A DNA stretch of 55,805 nt, taken from assembly GCA_944386725.1 (NCBI GenBank), contig CALXCE010000006.1, positions 1 through 55,805 on the forward strand, given 5' to 3'. The stretch's first letter is position 1. Every line of letters begins with the position of its first letter. Positions 1-6,977 of the stretch are shown in pieces. The stretch comes from an uncultured Clostridia bacterium (GTDB lineage: Bacteria > Bacillota > Clostridia > TANB77 > CAG-508). The notes below the pieces were generated by a model, which made no database searches, was not told where the DNA came from, and saw only the letters and a list, made by a program, of their open reading frames with translations. The position numbers and the translations under genes are program-made.

Positions 1-82
1 ATACCTTTAAATGAGATAACAAGTCAAAATTAAAATTAAAGTATTAATTTTGATTAACTATATTATACGAGGAGGAATAAAA

Positions 83-1084
83 ATGGCAGTAACATTTGAA
101 AGTTATGAAAGAAGAATCGACCAAATTAAACCAGTCATGGAAAAATACGGAATTAAAGATTTTGAAGACGCATTAGAAATATGCAAAGAAAAAGGATTTA
201 ATCCATATGAAATTGTAAAAGGAGTGCAACCAATCTGTTTTGAAAATGCAGCATGGGCATATACTCTAGGAGCTGCAATTGCTATAAAAAAAGGATGCAC
301 TAAAGCTCACGAAGCAGCAAAAGCAATTGGAGAAGGATTACAAGCATTTTGTATTCCAGGTTCTGTTGCAGATGACAGAAAAGTAGGACTTGGACATGGA
401 AATTTAGCATCTATGTTATTATCAGAAGATACAAAATGTTTTGCATTTTTAGCAGGACATGAAAGTTTTGCAGCAGCTGAAGGTGCAATTGGAATTGCTA
501 AATCAGCAAACAAAGTTAGAAAAGAACCATTAAGAGTTATCTTAAATGGACTTGGAAAAGATGCAGCACAAGTTATCTCAAGAATTAATGGTTTTACCTA
601 TGTAAAAACTGATTTTGATTTCTTCACAGGAAAAGTAAAAGTAGTAGAAGAAATTCCATATTCAGATGGAGAAAGAAGCAAAGTGAGATGTTATGGTGCA
701 AATGATGTAAGAGAAGGTGTAGCAATCATGTGGCTTGAAGATGTTGATGTTTCCATTACAGGAAACTCAACAAACCCAACAAGATTCCAACACCCAGTCG
801 CAGGTACATACAAAAAAGAAAGATTAGAAGCAGGTAAAAAATATTTCTCAGTTGCTTCAGGTGGTGGAACAGGTAGAACATTACACCCAGATAACATGGC
901 AGCTGGACCAGCTTCTTATGGTATGACAGATACTATGGGAAGAATGCACTCAGATGCACAATTTGCAGGTTCATCATCTGTACCAGCTCACGTTGAAATG
1001 ATGGGATTAATTGGAATGGGTAACAATCCAATGGTTGGTGCATCAGTTGCAGTAGCGGTTGCAGTGGAAGAAGCTATGAAATAA
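83..1084 (+). CDS. GGGtGRT family protein
   Basis: The 333-residue product carries the glycine-rich signature GGGTGRT at about residues 264-270 that names this conserved family of anaerobic bacteria. The biochemical role is not established to my knowledge. Gly/Ala-rich stretches and a hydrophobic C-terminus ending in a VAVAVEEAMK-type helix suggest a soluble globular protein; no signal peptide or membrane segment is seen. The ATG at 83 is preferred over an upstream in-frame ATG at 50 because a strong GGAGG lies at 71-75. The gene stands alone, followed by a good terminator. Family assignment is firm; function is unknown. Confidence 0.85.
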   Translation: MAVTFESYERRIDQIKPVMEKYGIKDFEDALEICKEKGFNPYEIVKGVQPICFENAAWAYTLGAAIAIKKGCTKAHEAAKAIGEGLQAFCIPGSVADDRKVGLGHGNLASMLLSEDTKCFAFLAGHESFAAAEGAIGIAKSANKVRKEPLRVILNGLGKDAAQVISRINGFTYVKTDFDFFTGKVKVVEEIPYSDGERSKVRCYGANDVREGVAIMWLEDVDVSITGNSTNPTRFQHPVAGTYKKERLEAGKKYFSVASGGGTGRTLHPDNMAAGPASYGMTDTMGRMHSDAQFAGSSSVPAHVEMMGLIGMGNNPMVGASVAVAVAVEEAMK

Positions 1085-1096
1085 TATTTCTATACT

Positions 1097-1136
1097 AAAA
1101 GAGCTTAAAAGGAAGTTCGCTTCACTAAGCTCTTTT
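1097..1136 (+). terminator. Intrinsic terminator after GGGtGRT gene
   Basis: An 11-bp stem pairs AAAAGAGCTTA (1097-1107) with TAAGCTCTTTT (1126-1136), and a smaller GAAG-TTCG-CTTC hairpin forms the top. A short T run is part of the stem. Confidence 0.8.
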
Positions 1137-1252
1137 GCTTTATTCTAGGAAATATTAAGATGACGTAAATGCTTGAAAATCATGTAAAATTATACTAAAA
1201 TTATTAGGAGAGAAAAATTTGCTCCAAAATTTTGAAAAACAGGAGGAAAATT

Positions 1253-1810
1253 ATGAAAGTATATTTAGTAAGACATGGACAAGTTGATTCCAACTTGAAA
1301 AAGATATATAACATTTCAGAGGAAGAAGATATCAATGAAAACGGAATACAGCAAGCAGAAAAATTAAAAGAAAAAATTAAAAATATAGATTTTGATGTCA
1401 TCTATTGCTCTCCATTCTTAAGAGCTAGACATACTGCAGATATCATAAATTCTAGAAATAAAGAGATAATAATTGACAACAGATTAAAAGAAAGAGATCT
1501 GGGAAATCTTGTAGGAAAACCAATAGAATGTACAAATCGTGAAATGTATTGGGATTATTATGCAGATATTAAATATGGAACAGAAGAACCAATTCAAAGT
1601 TTATTTAAAAGAGTAAATAATTTTCTAAATGAATTAAAAAACAAAAACTACAACAAAGTATTAGTAGTAGCTCATTGTGGAGTTTCTAGAGCATTTTATG
1701 TATATTTTAACGGTATTCCAAAGGATGGAAAGCTTTTAAATTTAGGACTAAAAAATGCAGAAATGGTAGAATATGTTTTTGGGGACGGGGGTAAAAAACA
1801 CCATCCTTAA
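1253..1810 (+). CDS. Histidine phosphatase (phosphoglycerate mutase-like) family protein
   Basis: The N-terminal VRHGQ motif (residues 5-9) is the RHG catalytic signature of the histidine phosphatase superfamily; a second catalytic histidine is in AHCGVSRA near residue 142. At 185 residues it has the length of GpmB/CobC-type small phosphatases; the substrate cannot be read from sequence. ATG 1253 follows AGGAGG at 1241-1246. The last nine codons (GDGGKKHHP) fall in a copy of an interspersed GGGGAC repeat and look acquired, since related proteins normally end near the preceding VEYVF segment. Confidence 0.82.
   Translation: MKVYLVRHGQVDSNLKKIYNISEEEDINENGIQQAEKLKEKIKNIDFDVIYCSPFLRARHTADIINSRNKEIIIDNRLKERDLGNLVGKPIECTNREMYWDYYADIKYGTEEPIQSLFKRVNNFLNELKNKNYNKVLVVAHCGVSRAFYVYFNGIPKDGKLLNLGLKNAEMVEYVFGDGGKKHHP
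1776..1802 (+). repeat. GGGGAC-type interspersed repeat inside the 3' end of a gene
   Basis: The sequence here closely matches the reverse complement of the hairpin at 5212-5244: a T-rich start, GGGGACGGG, then AAAAAACACC. It encodes the C-terminal tail of the histidine phosphatase. Confidence 0.6.
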
Positions 1811-1818
1811 AAACATGT

Positions 1819-1859
1819 AAAAAGAGTTAAAAAGGGAGGAATCCATAAGGACTCTTTTT
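1819..1859 (+). terminator. Terminator after histidine phosphatase gene
   Basis: AAAAAGAGTT (1819-1828) pairs with GACTCTTTTT (1850-1859), closing on a T run. From here to 2066 I see no gene. Confidence 0.7.
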
Positions 1860-2066
1860 CGTAGGAGAACAAAGACGCAGACTTCAAAGCGTTTTAATAA
1901 GTGCCAAAGTCAAAGAAGTCGGATTTTGTTTTAATTGTAATCTTGCTCTTGATTTTATGTAAAATTTACAGATAACTTATTAGAAAAAATTACCTGCAAA
2001 TAAATAAAAAAAATGCAAATAATATCAATAATAGAAAATAGAATAAAAAGGAGATAATATAATAAT

Positions 2067-2711
2067 ATGGAATATCGCAATTTACAAGATAACATTAGAA
2101 AAGAAGAATATAATGACAGAACAAAAGGCATTTTACAATGGATAAAAGAAAATAGAGATAAAGCAGATTGGGCAAAAGACCCCAATGCCTATGAAATGGT
2201 AAATGTATTTTTATTAGGTGCGAAATATAGACAAGAAGGAGAAAAAATAGATACAAAAGTATTAGAAGAAATGTGGAGTATTCGTTCAAAAGATTTTGAG
2301 CATGCAGGAGTGCCAAATCAAAGTTTTGTTTATAGAATATGTGAGGACGCCTATCAATCTGCAAAAAGTGGAAAAGCATTAATAAATGATGAAGCTTCCC
2401 ATCATGCTTTAAGAAAAATGGCAGGAATTGGTTTGTATTGTAGTCAACAAAAGAGAGATGGAAAAAAGATAGAATACAACAATCCAGGAGAATTGCTAGA
2501 ATTAATAGAAACTGCTAGAACTCTTAAAGGAGTGCATCCAGACCTATATGAAAAATATCAATTTCAAACTAATTTAGAACGATTGTGTGAATTACAACCA
2601 GAAAATGGTCTTCAAAATAGAATACAAGAAGCAATGGAAAGTTTAGAACAAAGAAGGGAAGATACAAAGGATGAGATAGAAAAAAACGAAATAGAAAAGG
2701 ATAGAACTTAA
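2067..2711 (+). CDS. Hypothetical protein, charged and helical
   Basis: The 214-residue product is not recognised. It is rich in Lys and Glu, predicted mostly helical, with no signal peptide or transmembrane segment. The C-terminal 40 residues (repeated ESLEQRRED / KDEIEKNEIEK) look like a charged coiled coil or disordered tail. AAGGAG at 2048-2053 lies about 13 bases before ATG 2067. It is a single gene facing the convergent nfeD-qmcA pair. No function is proposed. Confidence 0.6.
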   Translation: MEYRNLQDNIRKEEYNDRTKGILQWIKENRDKADWAKDPNAYEMVNVFLLGAKYRQEGEKIDTKVLEEMWSIRSKDFEHAGVPNQSFVYRICEDAYQSAKSGKALINDEASHHALRKMAGIGLYCSQQKRDGKKIEYNNPGELLELIETARTLKGVHPDLYEKYQFQTNLERLCELQPENGLQNRIQEAMESLEQRREDTKDEIEKNEIEKDRT

Positions 2712-2737
2712 ATATCTCATAAAATAAGTCAAAAAAA

Positions 2738-2770
2738 TGTCAAGTGCAATATTAATTTTTACACTTGGCA
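2738..2770. terminator. Bidirectional terminator between convergent genes
   Basis: TGTCAAGTG (2738-2746) pairs with CACTTGGCA (2762-2770). A second imperfect inverted repeat encloses it (2710-2726 with 2783-2799). This serves the ends of the hypothetical gene and qmcA. Confidence 0.65.
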
Positions 2771-2814
2771 TCTTTGATTTTATATAAAATGAGACATTTA
2801 AGACCTGACCTTTT

Positions 2815-3741
2815 TTATTCTTTATCAGCTTTTTTTATTCTTTTCTTTTCGTCTGTTACAACTTCTTTCATTGCACCTAAGGCACCTAAAGCACTAGTTG
2901 CTTCAAAAGGTATAAACACTTTATTTGCATCACCCTTAGCTACTTCTTCTAAAGCTTCTAAAGATTTTAATTGAACTAAGGTATCATTTGGATTTGCTTT
3001 TTTCATAGCATCATAAACCATTTGAATTTCTTTTGCTTTGGCATCAGCAACTTCTCTAATAGCTTGTGCTTCACCGGCAGCTCTTCTAATTCTAGCTTCC
3101 TTATCAGCTTCTGCCTCTAAAATAGCAGCTTGTTTTTTACCTTCAGCAATGGTAATAGCAGATTGTCTTTGAGCTTCAGATTCTAAAATGATTGCTCTTT
3201 TATTTCTTTCTGCATTCATTTCTTTTTCCATGGCATCTCTAATATCAGCTGGTGGATTAATATCTTTAATTTCAACCCTATCAATTTTACATCCCCATCT
3301 ATCTGTTGCTTCATCTAAAACAATTCTTAATTGATTGTTAATACCATCTCTAGAACTAAAAGTTTCATCTAAGTCCATTTTACCAATGATATCACGAATT
3401 GTTGTAATAGCAAGATATTCAATACCTTTCTTTAAATTTTGAATTTCATATACTGCTTTAGCAGGGTCTGTTATTTGATAGAAAACAACCGTATCGATTG
3501 TAATCGTAACATTATCCTTTGTAATAACGCCTTGAGGTGGAACATCCATAGTTTGTTGTTTTAAGCTAACGACACTTCTTACATGGTCAAAAAATGGAAC
3601 AATAATGGTAAGACCAGCATCAGCCACCTTATAAAACTTACCTAACCTTTCAATAATATATACTTCAGATTGTTTAACAATCTTAATAGACATAGCTGCT
3701 ATTATTAAAATAATAACAAGTAAAACTAATAAAAACCACAT
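2815..3741 (-). CDS. qmcA: SPFH/Band 7 (paraslipin, QmcA-like) membrane protein
   Basis: This 308-residue protein has one N-terminal membrane helix (about residues 1-22), then an SPFH/Band 7 domain containing the family sequences ERLGKFYK and DVPPQGVITKDN, then an Ala/Glu-rich coiled coil (about 180-260). Proteins of this type oligomerise as membrane scaffolds and are often paired with NfeD proteins. An AGGAGG lies just upstream of the ATG. It is 21 bases downstream of nfeD in the same direction, the classic pairing. The symbol is by family similarity. Confidence 0.85.
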   Translation of the reverse strand: MWFLLVLLVIILIIAAMSIKIVKQSEVYIIERLGKFYKVADAGLTIIVPFFDHVRSVVSLKQQTMDVPPQGVITKDNVTITIDTVVFYQITDPAKAVYEIQNLKKGIEYLAITTIRDIIGKMDLDETFSSRDGINNQLRIVLDEATDRWGCKIDRVEIKDINPPADIRDAMEKEMNAERNKRAIILESEAQRQSAITIAEGKKQAAILEAEADKEARIRRAAGEAQAIREVADAKAKEIQMVYDAMKKANPNDTLVQLKSLEALEEVAKGDANKVFIPFEATSALGALGAMKEVVTDEKKRIKKADKE

Positions 3742-3762
3742 AAATTTTTCCTCCTTTTAAAA

Positions 3763-4195
3763 CTATTTTTGAATTGGTGAAACAATTACTTTAACACCTT
3801 TTATTTCTCTAATTTCTACTTCTGTACCTTGAGGAATATTCATATCATCGATTCCAACAGCAGACCAAACTTCTCCATCTACTTTTACTTGACCGAATCG
3901 AATGAATAGAATCAATGTCTTTTGTTACAATTCCTGTTTTACCAACGGTTGAATACACATTTGTTTGAACCGCATTTTTATTATTAACAAATTTTTTAAC
4001 AAATGGTTTAGTTGCAAAAATTAAAATCGCTGAAGATATGATAAATACTGAAGTTTGAATAACTAAGTTATCAGTAAAGAAGCTAACAATCATAGTAACT
4101 AAAGCTCCTATTGCCAACCAAAAAATTAAAAAGCCTACCGTCATGATTTCAATTATTAAACACACACCTGCAATGATTAACCAGATTTGCCACAT
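3763..4195 (-). CDS. NfeD family membrane protein (read through a +1 shift at CGG)
   Basis: Three hydrophobic helices occupy about residues 1-70, followed by the C-terminal OB-fold typical of short NfeD proteins. In the starting frame the protein degenerates after IDSIHSI into an Arg/Ser-rich tail and stops at 3845. Skipping the C of the in-frame CGG (complement of 3895-3893) continues as GQVKVDGEVWSAVGIDD and ends at a TAG at 3763, giving a normal 143-residue protein. The downstream frame contains the family's conserved G.V..DG..W.A pattern, so the gene is very likely functional. Partner of the adjacent QmcA-like protein in membrane scaffolding. Confidence 0.85.
3892..3895 (-). other. +1 frameshift site CGGT in nfeD
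   Basis: On the minus strand the frame reads ATT CGG TCA. Reading ATT, skipping C, then GGT CAA GTA restores the OB-fold with its conserved glycine. Confidence 0.85.
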
Positions 4196-4403
4196 ATAAA
4201 ATTCCTCCCTTAATACCGACTATTACTATTATAGCATATATTGGTAAAAAAAGAAATAGTTTTATGTCAATTTTAGGAAAATTTATTAATAAATAGGGAA
4301 ATATGTTGTGTATAAAAAGTGAAAAGAAATAAAACAATCTGTAAATGAATAAAATTTTGAAAAATGTACATAACAATAAAAAGGAAAGAGAGTGTGCATT
4401 TTA

Positions 4404-4604
4404 ATGGATAAGAAAACAAAAAAGGAAGGAAAAGAAAAACAAATAGAATATGGGGTTGCAGAAGTAGGGGAAGATGCAACGAAATATGGAGAATTTATAT
4501 CTTCTTACTTTGCATGGGTGTCTTTACCAGAACAAAAAGAAAAAGTAGAGGAACTACAAGATATAACGAAGGACAAAAAACAACGAAAAAGGGAGAAAAA
4601 ATAA
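4404..4604 (+). CDS. Small charged hypothetical protein
   Basis: A possible 66-residue protein, very rich in Lys and Glu with a central ATKYGEFISSYFAWVSLPEQ segment. A purine-rich AAGGAAAGAG tract lies upstream (4381-4390), and ATG 4404 is a better-placed start than 4392. I do not recognise it. It precedes the CtsR promoter and is not part of that operon. Confidence 0.45.
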   Translation: MDKKTKKEGKEKQIEYGVAEVGEDATKYGEFISSYFAWVSLPEQKEKVEELQDITKDKKQRKREKK

Positions 4605-4641
4605 GAAAATAAGATAAAAATAAAATAAAAAAGAAGGAAAA

Positions 4642-4658
4642 GGTCAGAGAAAGTCAAA
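4642..4658 (+). promoter_or_regulatory. Upstream CtsR operator
   Basis: GGTCAGA-GAA-AGTCAAA, a tandem heptad pair with three-base spacing, one mismatch from the CtsR consensus RGTCAAA-NAN-RGTCAAA. It lies just upstream of the -35. Confidence 0.75.
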
Positions 4659-4666
4659 AAACGTTC

Positions 4667-4694
4667 TTGAAAAAAACAATAAAATGAGTATAAT
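4667..4694 (+). promoter_or_regulatory. Sigma-A-type promoter of ctsR operon
   Basis: TTGAAA (4667-4672), a 16-base spacer and TATAAT (4689-4694). It is bracketed by two CtsR operators, which implies repression by its own product. Confidence 0.8.
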
Positions 4695-4703
4695 TATATT
4701 GTA

Positions 4704-4720
4704 AGTCAAAGAAAGTCAAA
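4704..4720 (+). promoter_or_regulatory. Main CtsR operator
   Basis: AGTCAAA-GAA-AGTCAAA is an exact match to the CtsR heptad repeat and covers the predicted transcription start of the ctsR operon. A further GTCAA follows. Confidence 0.9.
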
Positions 4721-4767
4721 GTCAACACATATAAAACTATCTTAAAACAAAAAAGGAGATGAAAGAA

Positions 4768-5211
4768 ATGAGAATGTCAGACATCATAGAAGAATTTATC
4801 AAAGAATTATTTGATAAAACAGATAGCATCGAGATACAAAGAAATGAACTAGCAGAACAATTTAACTGTGTACCATCTCAAATCAATTATGTCATAGCGA
4901 CTCGATTTAAACCATCACAAGGCTATTATGTAGAAAGTCGAAGAGGTGGAGGAGGTCACATCACAATAAAAAAAGTAAACAATACAAAATCTGACTACAT
5001 CATGCATATCATAAATAATATAGGAAGTGAAATAACAGCAAATGAAGTAGATATACTAATTAGTGACTTTCTAACATATGACATCATAGAGCCAAAAGAG
5101 GCTAAATTATTAAAAGTAGCAACAAGTGATAATGTCTTGCAATTAGACAAAGATACAAAGGATAAAGTAAGAGCAAGAATCTTTAAAAATATGCTACTTA
5201 ATTTAGAATAA
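4768..5211 (+). CDS. ctsR: Transcriptional repressor CtsR
   Basis: CtsR represses class III heat-shock genes by binding tandem heptads; two such sites flank this promoter. The product is 147 residues, beginning MRMSDIIEEF, with the winged helix containing SRRGGGGHI (the Gly-rich DNA-contacting wing) at about residues 56-64, and the C-terminal domain that is a target of McsB. ATG 4768 is chosen because GGAG (4755-4758) abuts an earlier ATG at 4759 too closely. It is first in the ctsR-mcsA-mcsB-clpC operon. Confidence 0.95.
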   Translation: MRMSDIIEEFIKELFDKTDSIEIQRNELAEQFNCVPSQINYVIATRFKPSQGYYVESRRGGGGHITIKKVNNTKSDYIMHIINNIGSEITANEVDILISDFLTYDIIEPKEAKLLKVATSDNVLQLDKDTKDKVRARIFKNMLLNLE

Positions 5212-5244
5212 AGGTGTTTTTTGTCTCCGTCCCCAAAAACACCT
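5212..5244. repeat. Interspersed hairpin repeat between ctsR and mcsA
   Basis: A 10-bp stem AGGTGTTTTT (5212-5221) / AAAAACACCT (5235-5244) encloses a loop containing CTCCGTCCCC. A near copy is at 39994-40024 upstream of thyA. It sits just before the mcsA ribosome binding site. Confidence 0.75.
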
Positions 5245-5262
5245 AAAAAGGAGGAATTTAAA

Positions 5263-5829
5263 ATGTTATGTGATAATTGTGGAAAAAGAGAAGCCAATGT
5301 AAGATATTCAGAGAACATAAACGGAAGAAAAAAAGAATTAAATTTATGTGAGGAATGTAGTAAAAAACTAGGAATAACCAATATGGATTTTAGTATGCCA
5401 ATCGACTTTTCTAGCTTTTTTGGAGAATTTATGGAGGATTTTGCAACGCCAGAATTTATGCCATTATTAAATGAAATAAAAACTTTAAAATGTGATAATT
5501 GTGGTTCTACTTTTGAAGATATAGCAAACACAGGAAAACTAGGATGTGGAAATTGCTACGATGTATTTGAAGAAAGATTAGATCCTATTATTAGAAGAAT
5601 GCAAGGAGCAAATCGCCATGTAGGTAGAGTTGGAAAAATAATTGATAGTAAAATAGACAAAAAAGTATCTAATGAATCTACCCAAAAAGAAGAGAAACAA
5701 AACAAAACAAAAGAAAGTGAGAAAGAAACCCAATTAGAAAAATTACAAGAAGAGTTAAAACAAGCAATTAAAGAAGAAAGATATGAAGATGCGGCTAAAA
5801 TAAGAGATGAAATAAAGAAAATTTCATAA
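5263..5829 (+). CDS. mcsA: Protein-arginine kinase activator McsA
   Basis: The 188-residue protein has two zinc-binding modules: CDNCG at residues 3-7 with CEEC near 32-35, and CDNCG with CGNC near 80-107. A C-terminal UVR motif (about 150-188, LQEELKQAIKEERYEDAAKI) follows a charged linker. McsA activates the arginine kinase McsB, which marks proteins for ClpCP. ATG 5263 follows GGAGG at 5250-5254. The gene lies between ctsR and mcsB, as in Bacillus. Confidence 0.93.
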   Translation: MLCDNCGKREANVRYSENINGRKKELNLCEECSKKLGITNMDFSMPIDFSSFFGEFMEDFATPEFMPLLNEIKTLKCDNCGSTFEDIANTGKLGCGNCYDVFEERLDPIIRRMQGANRHVGRVGKIIDSKIDKKVSNESTQKEEKQNKTKESEKETQLEKLQEELKQAIKEERYEDAAKIRDEIKKIS

Positions 5830-5878
5830 CGAGGATAAGGGGTGCTCTCGAAACTTTATTAATAAAGGAGTGAAGAAA

Positions 5879-6892
5879 ATGAATTGGTATTTACAAAGTA
5901 GTGAAACTTCAGATGTTGCAAAAAGTACAAGAATAAGATTGGCCAGAAATTTACAAGATTTTAAATTTAATTTAAGCAAAAAGGACGACATTGAAAGGTT
6001 AGAAAATAAGATAAAAGAAGGATTATACAATATTGGATATGGTTTAAGGTTCTTTAAATTAAAGGATATGGATGATATTACAAAAATGAGTTTAGTAGAA
6101 AAAAATTTAATTAGTCCGGATTTTGTTTTAAACAAAAATGACACAGGTAGTATTTTGATTAATGACGAAGAAAATATTTGCATCATGATAGGAAATGAAG
6201 ATCATCTAGAAATACAGGTGTTTAATTGTGGGTTAGATTTAGATAATACACTAAATTTAGCAGTTGAAATTGATAAAAAGATAGGAGAAACTTTAGGATA
6301 TGCCATCAGCAAAAAATATGGCTATTTGACAGCTTGTCCTAACAATGTGGGAACAGGATTAAGAGCATCTGTTATGGTGCATTTACCAGCTCTTTCTAAA
6401 ACAAAAAATACCAAAAAAGTATTAGAAGCCATTAATAGTTTTGGTATCAATATTAGAGGAGTATATGGAGAAAACACGGAAAGTACAGGAGACATGTATC
6501 AAATTTCTAATAAACAAACACTTGGAATAACAGAAAAAGAAATTGTGGAAAACCTAAACGTAATTGTTGAAAAGATTATTAAACAAGAAAGACAAGCAAG
6601 AAAAATTCTAGCAAAAGACGATATCGCATTAGAAGATTTAATTTATAGAAGTTATGGTATTTTAAGTCATTGTAAGAAGATTTCTTCAGAAGAAACAAGA
6701 ACTTTATTGTCTAATATTAAGCTAGGAACAGATTTAGGAATTCTAAAAGAGTTAACAGATTTAAAGGTACAAAAGTTATATCTCTATACGAAACCAGCTA
6801 ATTTACAAAAGTATGTAGGAGAGCAATATGAAGCAATAGAAAGAGATATTAAAAGGGCTGAAGTAATTCAGCAAATTATGAACGAAAATTAA
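5879..6892 (+). CDS. mcsB: Protein-arginine kinase McsB
   Basis: This 337-residue guanidino kinase-type enzyme phosphorylates arginine residues of damaged proteins and of CtsR for ClpCP recognition. It shows the nucleotide-binding STRIRLARNL (about 19-28), NEDHLEIQVF with the catalytic Glu region (about 104-113), and TACPNNVGTGLRASVMVHLP (about 150-169) with the family's cysteine. GGAG at 5867-5870 supports ATG 5879. The gene belongs to the CtsR operon and is separated from clpC by an interspersed repeat. Confidence 0.95.
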   Translation: MNWYLQSSETSDVAKSTRIRLARNLQDFKFNLSKKDDIERLENKIKEGLYNIGYGLRFFKLKDMDDITKMSLVEKNLISPDFVLNKNDTGSILINDEENICIMIGNEDHLEIQVFNCGLDLDNTLNLAVEIDKKIGETLGYAISKKYGYLTACPNNVGTGLRASVMVHLPALSKTKNTKKVLEAINSFGINIRGVYGENTESTGDMYQISNKQTLGITEKEIVENLNVIVEKIIKQERQARKILAKDDIALEDLIYRSYGILSHCKKISSEETRTLLSNIKLGTDLGILKELTDLKVQKLYLYTKPANLQKYVGEQYEAIERDIKRAEVIQQIMNEN

Positions 6893-6905
6893 AATGTGCA
6901 AAGGA

Positions 6906-6953
6906 GATGTGTCCCTAATTGCCCAAAAAGGAGCAAAAGGAAACGTCCCCAAT
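6906..6953. repeat. Solo arm of the GGGGAC repeat between mcsB and clpC
   Basis: About 48 bases match the right arm of the long palindrome at 29703-30014, running from GATGTGTCCCTAA to AAACGTCCCCAA. It is inserted in the operon just before the clpC ribosome binding site (GGAG near 6964). Confidence 0.8.
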
Positions 6954-6977
6954 GGAACATGAAAGGAGTGATTTAAA

